Below are positions 57,907-64,000 of a stretch of DNA of 64,000 bases, one piece after another. This DNA comes from Sphingorhabdus sp. EL138 (GTDB taxonomy: Bacteria; Pseudomonadota; Alphaproteobacteria; Sphingomonadales; Sphingomonadaceae). Below the pieces are notes generated by a model that was not told the DNA's origin, ran no database searches, and saw only the letters and a list, made by a program, of their open reading frames with translations. The stretch is taken from contig NZ_CAMAYF010000004.1 in assembly GCF_945862485.1 (NCBI RefSeq), forward strand, positions 62,001 to 126,000, given 5' to 3'. Numbering within the stretch: position 1 is the stretch's first letter; each line of letters begins with the position of its first letter. The position numbers and the translations under genes were made by a program.

Positions 57907-60003
57907 CTATTTTGCGGCAAGTGTAACAGCAACAAGCGGGGCCTTGTCTGGGTCGGATGCGATGTATGCTGGGTTAAACCGCTCGGCCCATGCTTCTGCT
58001 TCCTTTAACCATTCAATATGCACGTCTTCATACGGCAGGTTGTGTGTGCCCTTTGGCTGCTCGACATATTTAAAATCTATGCCTTCTTTCTTACCCGATC
58101 CCTTCAGTCGCGATACGAGTGTCCGCGATTGTTCAATAGGAATACGCGCGTCCCGTAAGCCCGCAACAATCAAGATCGGGGACCAGGGCCCATCCGTATT
58201 ACGCGCGGAGGATATGCCTATCAAGTCGTCAGCCGTCGCCTGAAAATTGGCACCGAAGTCACCAAAAGCCCGCGTGTCATATGCCTTCATCATTGGGAAG
58301 TCGTAAACACCGGCTCCAGCGATCGCACATTTCCATTTATCTGGATCGCGCTGCGCACCTCGCGCTGTGGCATAGCCACCATAAGACCAACCCATGAGGC
58401 AGGCACGCTTGGGATCGATTAACCCCGATTGACCAAACCAAGTCAGTACATCATTCAAATCATCCTGCATCCGTAAGCCATAGCCATTGGGCTTACGGCC
58501 TTCCTTTACGAATTCCTTACCATAGCCGCCTGAACCTCGATAATTGGGCTGTATAACGACATAACCAAGCTCAGCCATCGCCTGATGCCATGGAAAGAAT
58601 CCAAATTCTTCCTGATCACGAACACCGTAAGGCCCACCATGCGGCATAACAATTACGGGAAGTTTTTGGCGGCTTGGTCTGTGGCGTGGGTAAGTGACGA
58701 CGGCTTCCATCTCCAGACCGTCGGATGCTTTGTAGCGGACAGAATTAGTAGGGTTGAGTTCAAATTCCTTAATGACCGGGTGCGCCCAGCCAACAAGGTT
58801 CAAATTACCAGATTCCGTATCGAAGAGATAATAGCCGCCGGGGGCGTTCACCTTAGCAATTCGCATGAGGATTTTCGTATCCCCATCATTGGTAGAGAGA
58901 ATCTGGGCATTTCCACGACCAAAATCTTCATCCATGAGTTTCTGGACTTCGGCCAGACGTGGGTCAAACCAACGCGTGCGCTGTTTCGTCGATGTATACG
59001 CAACCCCTGCTATGGCATTATCAGCCTCATTGGAGATGATACCATCAATATCATACCCTTTAACCCCGAATATAGGATCCCCTACGATCTGTATCGTCTT
59101 CAAATTTACTTTATAGACTTTACGAAATCCATCCTTGTTGCTCGTCGCATATGCCATGTCTGGCTCATCAAGGAAGATGTCAGGTATAATTTGCGTTCCT
59201 GTAAAAGTGGTATCCGCTTCGTTGGAAACGGTCTTCATCACGCTGTTGCCATCAGACCTGTACATTAAGCGCTGTTTGCCACTGTCACTATCGTTACCGA
59301 CGCCAGCGCGAATGACACCTTTACCGTCAACAAGCCAGCTTCGAACCTCAACATTTTGCCGCATGATCGTTTTGAATTTTCCAGAACGGACATCAACTTC
59401 GATTACCTCAGGATTACCGCTGTAGCTCATATCCTTTAAGGTATCGCGGGAGACAAGAATCGTCTCCTTTTCGTCGTCGATGAACAAAATGCTAACACCA
59501 CTTCCGCGAGCGCCATCCCATGCCAACGGACTTATTTTTTTCGTTTCTAGGTCATAAGTGACTAAACGCAAAACGTCCGAACGGCGGCCGCCGATGATTT
59601 CACGCGACACAACTGTGAAAATGATCGTTCGGTTACCGACAAAACGCCATGACGCAATCGCACGGTCACCTGCCTCTCTAAACTCCTCTGCTTGAGCGAA
59701 AAATATGGGTGCTGATCCAGGTTTGGTAGCATCAATAAAGCCGAGGTAATCCACCCCATCTTTCGTCATCATTACTGCAATTTTGGTTCCGTCAGGGGAA
59801 AGTCGAGGAGAACGCATGAAAGGGCGCTTACCAAACACTGCCGTTTCTACCCTTCCGCGTGGAGCATTTACGACTATCGTCTGACTATCAGCCGCCTGCG
59901 CAGCTATATTCACTAAAGGCGCAGTGCTTTCGGCTACCACAGGCGCAAAAGTTGAAGGTGCTGCGGCGCCTAAAAACAATGCGGCCAATTTCGCTTTTCT
60001 CAT
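57907..60003 (-). CDS. S9 family prolyl oligopeptidase-type peptidase, exported
   Basis: Serine peptidase expected to cut oligopeptides in the periplasm. The 698-residue protein has a signal peptide (KAKLAALFLGAAAPSTFAPVVA), QTIVVNAPRGR just after it, a beta-propeller domain (about 45-410, SPRLSPDGTKIAV and similar blades) and a C-terminal alpha/beta hydrolase (about 430-680) with VMPHGGPYGVRD, nucleophile Ser in MGWSYGGYATA (about 541), Asp in AGLRDARIP and His in KGTHNLPY. GGAG precedes ATG at 60003; a GTG three codons earlier is possible. The signal peptide closely resembles that of the neighbouring TonB-C-like protein, even at DNA level. Confidence 0.92.
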   Translation of the reverse strand: MRKAKLAALFLGAAAPSTFAPVVAESTAPLVNIAAQAADSQTIVVNAPRGRVETAVFGKRPFMRSPRLSPDGTKIAVMMTKDGVDYLGFIDATKPGSAPIFFAQAEEFREAGDRAIASWRFVGNRTIIFTVVSREIIGGRRSDVLRLVTYDLETKKISPLAWDGARGSGVSILFIDDEKETILVSRDTLKDMSYSGNPEVIEVDVRSGKFKTIMRQNVEVRSWLVDGKGVIRAGVGNDSDSGKQRLMYRSDGNSVMKTVSNEADTTFTGTQIIPDIFLDEPDMAYATSNKDGFRKVYKVNLKTIQIVGDPIFGVKGYDIDGIISNEADNAIAGVAYTSTKQRTRWFDPRLAEVQKLMDEDFGRGNAQILSTNDGDTKILMRIAKVNAPGGYYLFDTESGNLNLVGWAHPVIKEFELNPTNSVRYKASDGLEMEAVVTYPRHRPSRQKLPVIVMPHGGPYGVRDQEEFGFFPWHQAMAELGYVVIQPNYRGSGGYGKEFVKEGRKPNGYGLRMQDDLNDVLTWFGQSGLIDPKRACLMGWSYGGYATARGAQRDPDKWKCAIAGAGVYDFPMMKAYDTRAFGDFGANFQATADDLIGISSARNTDGPWSPILIVAGLRDARIPIEQSRTLVSRLKGSGKKEGIDFKYVEQPKGTHNLPYEDVHIEWLKEAEAWAERFNPAYIASDPDKAPLVAVTLAAK

Positions 60004-60241
60004 AATCTCCACTCACCCGCGATGTTACATGTAATTACTTTATGTTATAGTTTTGATAGTGGCAGACGCAAGAGAGATGACGCGCTCGATGGGAATGTGT
60101 TCACAACAATTATGTTGCCACAGCTCCTAATCAAAAACGGGCAGGCGATATCAGCAAAGTCTGGTCTGCCGGAGCCTAGCTGCATTAAATTTCAAAATAC
60201 ACACATCCATACAAATCATCATTAACTGGCATCGCAGCAGT

Positions 60242-60268
60242 AAAAAAAGGGCGCCAAATTAGGCGCCC
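60242..60268 (-). terminator. Rho-independent terminator of the TonB-dependent receptor gene
   Basis: On the minus strand GGGCGCC-TAATTT-GGCGCCC is followed by seven T. It lies 27 bases after the receptor stop. A plus-strand reading is also followed by T-rich sequence, so it may act both ways. The remaining gap up to the S9 peptidase start (60004-60241) shows no gene. Confidence 0.88.
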
Positions 60269-60294
60269 TTTCATTTCATTTAGGACACTAAGTG

Positions 60295-63200
60295 TCAGAA
60301 GTTTGCGTTGATTCCGAAGAAGAAATTCCGGCCAAAGCTGTCGAACGGATCACCGCCAGCGGTTCCAAGCAAACCAAGTGGTGGCTGCTTGTCCAACAGG
60401 TTGTTCACGCCAGCAAAGAAACGGAAGTCGTTGCTGATGTTAACACCAACGCGGATGTCGTGATACAAAACGTCTGGGTAATGAACTTGCGGGAACGCGT
60501 CAGCATTAGCTGGTGCCAATTCCACAATGTTACCCAAAATTGGGTCGCAGGTTACGCCCTCCCGTCCAGTCTGGCCACGGAAAGTACCCGTCAGCGGGCA
60601 TTGTCCCATATAATTGTTCTGCGCTTCATATGAGCCGATAGTCATCTTGCCGATGTAGCGAGCTGCATACAAAACGTCGAAGTCACCGAAATCATAGCCA
60701 GTTGAGAAGCTAGCCGACCACTCTGGATCGCCTAATTCGCCGAGCTGACGATTTGGATTAGCTGGGTTCGTTGGGTCTGTGTAGTTATCCAAACGCAATG
60801 CTTTTGTAGCAATGAGACGCGCTGTCAAACGATCACCATTCTCAAAAGTCTTGCGATAGGCGAGGTCGAAATCGACACCCCGTGTACTTTGCTTCGCAAA
60901 GTTTATCCCGCCCGAGATAACAGCCGGCTTAACAAACAGACCAGTAACAGCGTCGCGCTTCACGGTTGAACAGAAAGGATTGTTGATCCCGCTGGCGTTT
61001 GAATAGCACAGGCTGATAATGGACTGTGCAGACAAAGAGGCGATCAGGTCTTCAACTTCAATCTTGTAATAGTCGACCGTGAGGCTCAGGCCTGGGATGA
61101 AGCTGGGTTGAGCTATAAAGCCGAGCGTCAAGCTCTTACCCTTTTCCTCAATTAAGGTCGGGTTACCGCCTGAAAGGAAGCCGGTCGAAGAGGTTCGCGC
61201 CGTACAGTTAACAAATGGCGCGCCCAAAGCAACCGGGAACGCAGTGGATGCGCAAGCGGTAACAAGCGCAGCATTAGCGGTGGTTGGAACACCTGCAGCA
61301 GCACAGTTGGCAGCTGTTGTACTACCCGGTGACACAAGATCACACGGATCTGAGATTTGTGCGAAGTTTTCTGACGCTGCAGAGAATAAATCACCCTGCG
61401 TTGGTGCACGAACAGACGTAGCATAAGCGGCACGGAAACGCAGATCTTCGATTGGGGCATAAATACCCTGCACATTGTAGGCATATACCGTTCCGGTGCG
61501 CGTGTTGTAATCAGATACGCGGCCAGCAAAGTTCAGCGACAATTCCTTTGCGAAGGAGACATCCTTCAACAATGGAACCTGAACTTCGGCATAAGCTTCC
61601 TTGACCACAAATTGTGGTGGATTGAAGTCCTGCAAAGCGTTCAAGAAGGTCGCGCCGCTGGATGTTAATGCATCATAATCGACGCTCGCCTTTTCCTTAC
61701 GATATTCAGCACCCAAAGCGAAAGCAACTGGTCCGCCTGGCAATTCAAAAAGCTGTGACAAATCACCGCCAACAAACGCAGATGCCACAAACTGACTTGC
61801 GAATTCATCCGTCCGGCCTTCCGTGTTGATGAAATCTATTGCACGGGCATCCGAGCGGCCCTGACCGAATACGTTCACAGGCACACAAGCAGTGTTAACG
61901 TTCGAAACAGCATTCACAGCGCAAATTACGCGCTGACCAGCAGCATTGGTTACAAAGTTTGTACCAGTGAAGGTGGATGGCGCGACAACAGCATCAACGG
62001 CCAAGTTAAAGCCATCGAACGCGGTGCCAGCTTGATTGAAGATGACCAAGTTGTTGGTGTTGAAACCAACAGCTTCGAAACGGCCATAGTTAACAGCCAG
62101 TTCGTAGTTCCAATCTTCGTTAAACGTACCTTCTACGCCGCCGACTGCCCGATATGTTTCACGCGTGCCTTCAAAACGACGACCACCCAAGTCTATGTTG
62201 AAACGTGCAAGTGGGAACGTGCCAGTTGCCAAATTCGAGCAAAGGCCATTTTGTTGCAGGACCAAAATATTTTGGCCACTCAAAAACCCGTTATTACAAC
62301 GAAATGCGGGTCCGCCCAATGTGCCAGGAACGCTGGTGAAGAAACTTGGTTGGCCTTCGCCAGCAACTTCAGTGCGAACATATTTGGCTTCGATGAAAGG
62401 CTTGAACGCATCTGATACATCATAATGCGCCATAAAGTTTGCGGCATAACGATCTACTGCGGCCAAGAGGCTCCCAGTGTTGCGCAAGGTGGAGCCGAAG
62501 CCACCTTGTGTATTGCCGGAGCCAACACTTGAAAAGTTGACTGTAGGTGTATCAATGAAAAGGTTGCCCGCGTCATCAAAGCGGAGGAACCGTCCACCGC
62601 TCAAACCGCCTACGGTACCCGCATCGGAAATAGTTCCGTTACGAATGCCGCATAGGAAAGTGCTGTCTGGAATACCATCAGTCGCACTAAAGCCGACTTC
62701 GCCGCCTGCAGCACCCTGCGCGTCGGTCTGCTGGAATTGGCAGCGGCCATTTGCTGCCCCAGTCAATCCTTCGCGCTGATACATCAATAGAGGCTCTTGA
62801 CGCGTATATTCAACGGCAACTGATACGTTACCACGGCCATCCGCGAAATTCTGCCCAGCGACACCGCTCACGAAATATGTGCCACGATCACCGCGTGAAG
62901 AAATTCCGCCCTGTGAACGCAGTGTGATACCATCAAAGTCGCGCTTCAAGATGAAATTGACAACACCCGCAACTGCGTCCGAACCGTAAATTGCGGAGTT
63001 ACCGCCAGTTACAATGTCGATGCGCTCCACAAGGTCAGTTGGAATTGTGTTAACGTCAAAGCCGTTGTCGCCGGGTGTTGATGTCACGTGACGGCGACCA
63101 TTTACGAGAACAAGCGTACGGTCTGTGCCAAGACCGCGAAGATCGAGAAGGCTTAGACCTGCGGTGCCGATAAAGCGGCTAGAGTTACCCGAGCTGAATG

Positions 63201-63510
63201 TGGAACGGAGCGATGGTAGATCGTTCAATGCGTCCCCAAGCGACAACTCGCCAGTGCCTGTAAGATCTTCAATCGTCACAGATGTCAAAGGAACGGCTGA
63301 CTGCAACGTTGGTCGCGCAATGCGTGAACCAGTCACGAGGATGGGCTGAGACACCACTTCCTCTTCTGCTTCTTCTTCCGCCTCTGTAGCGACCTCTTCG
63401 TCAGCCTTTGCCGGATCACTTGCGGCCGCGCTCTGCGCGAATGACGGAAGTGCAGCAAATAAAGCGAAACTAATTGCAGACCCTGCAATCAACAAACGTG
63501 TCTTCTTCAT
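60295..63510 (-). CDS. TonB-dependent receptor
   Basis: Outer-membrane active-transport receptor of 1071 residues, in the large group abundant in sphingomonads. It has a signal peptide (about 1-25, ending FAQS), a Glu-rich linker (EEVATEAEEEAEEEVVS), a likely TonB box QPILVTGSRI (about 56-65), the plug domain (about 68-190, LRGLGTDRTLVLVNGRRHV, NSAIYGSDAVAGVVNFILKR) and a 22-strand barrel ending in GRNFFFGINANF with terminal Phe. Fourteen Cys fall in neighbouring pairs in predicted outer loops. A promoter lies upstream and a terminator downstream, so it is probably monocistronic. Substrate unknown; the nearby S9 peptidase suggests peptides. Confidence 0.94.
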   Translation of the reverse strand: MKKTRLLIAGSAISFALFAALPSFAQSAAASDPAKADEEVATEAEEEAEEEVVSQPILVTGSRIARPTLQSAVPLTSVTIEDLTGTGELSLGDALNDLPSLRSTFSSGNSSRFIGTAGLSLLDLRGLGTDRTLVLVNGRRHVTSTPGDNGFDVNTIPTDLVERIDIVTGGNSAIYGSDAVAGVVNFILKRDFDGITLRSQGGISSRGDRGTYFVSGVAGQNFADGRGNVSVAVEYTRQEPLLMYQREGLTGAANGRCQFQQTDAQGAAGGEVGFSATDGIPDSTFLCGIRNGTISDAGTVGGLSGGRFLRFDDAGNLFIDTPTVNFSSVGSGNTQGGFGSTLRNTGSLLAAVDRYAANFMAHYDVSDAFKPFIEAKYVRTEVAGEGQPSFFTSVPGTLGGPAFRCNNGFLSGQNILVLQQNGLCSNLATGTFPLARFNIDLGGRRFEGTRETYRAVGGVEGTFNEDWNYELAVNYGRFEAVGFNTNNLVIFNQAGTAFDGFNLAVDAVVAPSTFTGTNFVTNAAGQRVICAVNAVSNVNTACVPVNVFGQGRSDARAIDFINTEGRTDEFASQFVASAFVGGDLSQLFELPGGPVAFALGAEYRKEKASVDYDALTSSGATFLNALQDFNPPQFVVKEAYAEVQVPLLKDVSFAKELSLNFAGRVSDYNTRTGTVYAYNVQGIYAPIEDLRFRAAYATSVRAPTQGDLFSAASENFAQISDPCDLVSPGSTTAANCAAAGVPTTANAALVTACASTAFPVALGAPFVNCTARTSSTGFLSGGNPTLIEEKGKSLTLGFIAQPSFIPGLSLTVDYYKIEVEDLIASLSAQSIISLCYSNASGINNPFCSTVKRDAVTGLFVKPAVISGGINFAKQSTRGVDFDLAYRKTFENGDRLTARLIATKALRLDNYTDPTNPANPNRQLGELGDPEWSASFSTGYDFGDFDVLYAARYIGKMTIGSYEAQNNYMGQCPLTGTFRGQTGREGVTCDPILGNIVELAPANADAFPQVHYPDVLYHDIRVGVNISNDFRFFAGVNNLLDKQPPLGLLGTAGGDPFDSFGRNFFFGINANF

Positions 63511-63585
63511 ATTTAAGCTCCCCAGCTTATTTTTGACCTAATTCTACGGCCGAACATCCGCTTTGAAAGCCGAACGTAATTTCCT

Positions 63586-63614
63586 ATATTATCTTGTAAA
63601 CCAAGGTAAATCAA
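63586..63614 (-). promoter_or_regulatory. Candidate promoter of the TonB-dependent receptor gene
   Basis: On the minus strand TTGATT-N17-TAATAT, about 75 bases before the receptor ATG, with GGGGAG as the ribosome site just ahead of the start. The spacing is ideal for a housekeeping sigma factor. The 334-base gap between the receptor and phaR otherwise holds only the phaR promoter region. Confidence 0.5.
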
Positions 63615-63747
63615 GAGTGCAACCAACGCTGTCCAAAATGCGAAGTTTCTTTTCAGATGTTGCTGTTATGCAACAGTGCTCATCAGGCGTTCATCGAAGC
63701 CCGCATGTTTCGTTGCGTTCAAAAAATGCCGAAGGCCGTTATGCAGG

Positions 63748-63778
63748 TTCACACCATGCCCGCGGCTGGAGGTATAAT
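63748..63778 (+). promoter_or_regulatory. Candidate promoter of phaR
   Basis: TTCACA and TATAAT with a 19-base spacer lie about 65 bases before the phaR start. Between them and the gene are GTTGCAGTGCAC and GGTGCAACATTACC, TGCA-rich elements of the kind PhaR-type repressors bind; autoregulation is a guess. Confidence 0.35.
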
Positions 63779-63844
63779 TCACCAATGTTGCAGTGCACTA
63801 TGGCTTGATGCTATCAGGGTGCAACATTACCGGAAGGACCAAAG

Positions 63845-64000
63845 ATGGCACGTACGGCCAACAAAAATGGTGATGGCCCAATCATCATTAAAAAATACGC
63901 TAACCGCAGGCTGTATAATATGCAGTCGTCGAAATATATTACGCTTGATTTCCTTGCAGATCTCACGCGCAAAGATATTGATTTCAAGGTACTTGACGCC
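63845..64000 (+). CDS. phaR: Polyhydroxyalkanoate synthesis repressor PhaR (5' part)
   Basis: The first 52 codons are present; the gene runs off the window. The sequence matches the PHB/PHA accumulation regulator DNA-binding domain: IIIKKYANRRLYNMQSSKY and ITLDFLADLTRKDIDFKVLDA. GGAAGGA lies 7 bases upstream of ATG. PhaR represses phasin and related genes and senses polyhydroxyalkanoate granules in other bacteria. Together with the acyl-CoA and propionyl-CoA genes it suggests storage-polymer metabolism, but no phaC/phaA/phaB is in the window. Confidence 0.9.
   Translation, partial: MARTANKNGDGPIIIKKYANRRLYNMQSSKYITLDFLADLTRKDIDFKVLDA

Noticed and set aside
63563-63808. Plus-strand 81-codon frame between the receptor and phaR
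   Set aside because: Overlaps both candidate promoters, composition not protein-like, no ribosome site.
1-64000. CRISPR arrays, tRNA/rRNA genes, prophage or transposase genes
   Set aside because: No regularly spaced repeats, cloverleaf-like sequences or transposase/integrase motifs were found by eye; the only repeats are the two-hairpin elements and a lone palindrome.

Overview
The window looks like chromosomal core DNA of an alphaproteobacterium of the order Sphingomonadales. The supporting signs are the block trpE-trpG-trpD-trpC-(moaC) next to a SurA/PpiD-type chaperone and tpiA, a DnaE1 with a degenerate PHP motif, 5-aminolevulinate synthase (the C4 heme route), a methylmalonyl-CoA operon, a large TonB-dependent receptor and PhaR. 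I see no tRNA, rRNA, CRISPR array, prophage, insertion sequence or conjugation gene. The genus is not resolved.

Layout. 1-5.8 kb (minus strand): PpiD-like chaperone followed by the tryptophan genes in an overlapping operon that runs into moaC at the window edge. 6-9.4 kb: tpiA, secG, pyrG, then a convergent hsp20 with a sigma32-like promoter and a ROSE-like leader. 9.9-17.5 kb: lolC-lolD, a glutathione peroxidase, dnaE and an acyl-CoA ligase. 17.6-20.6 kb (minus): a uracil-DNA-glycosylase-like protein, a lytic transglycosylase and moaB in an overlapping operon. 20.7-26.9 kb: ETF-ubiquinone oxidoreductase, ispE, an N-formylglutamate amidohydrolase-like gene, ilvD and an RNA uridine methyltransferase. 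26.9-31.8 kb (minus): carboxy(nor)spermidine dehydrogenase, its decarboxylase, an ornithine/lysine-type decarboxylase and two tandem MAPEG genes; the first three form a spermidine route that does not need S-adenosylmethionine. 31.8-38.6 kb: a threonine/serine dehydratase, hemA, plsY-dprA and topA. 38.7-41.1 kb (minus): lepB-rnc-era with 4-base overlaps. 41.2-45.8 kb: pgi, glutathione reductase, a GST and trhO.

45.9-53.7 kb is a propionyl-CoA operon: pccB, methylmalonyl-CoA epimerase, methylmalonyl-CoA mutase, bioB, a DUF1330 protein and pccA, followed by an MHS-type transporter and alr. bioB within it makes the cofactor that the carboxylase needs. Two copies of a dispersed two-hairpin repeat fill the gaps on either side of the mutase gene, and a third, interrupted copy lies in the polyamine cluster. 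56.4-63.5 kb (minus) holds an envelope module: a 1071-residue TonB-dependent receptor, an S9 peptidase and a secreted protein with a TonB-C-like end. The window closes with the 5' part of phaR.

No clearly new multi-gene system was found. The more unusual points are regulatory or architectural: the candidate RNA thermometer, a terminator arm that doubles as a ribosome-binding site for a MAPEG gene, the repeats and their effect on the bioB start, and the receptor/peptidase/TonB-C module. Functions rest on recognition of family motifs by eye; no database search was run.
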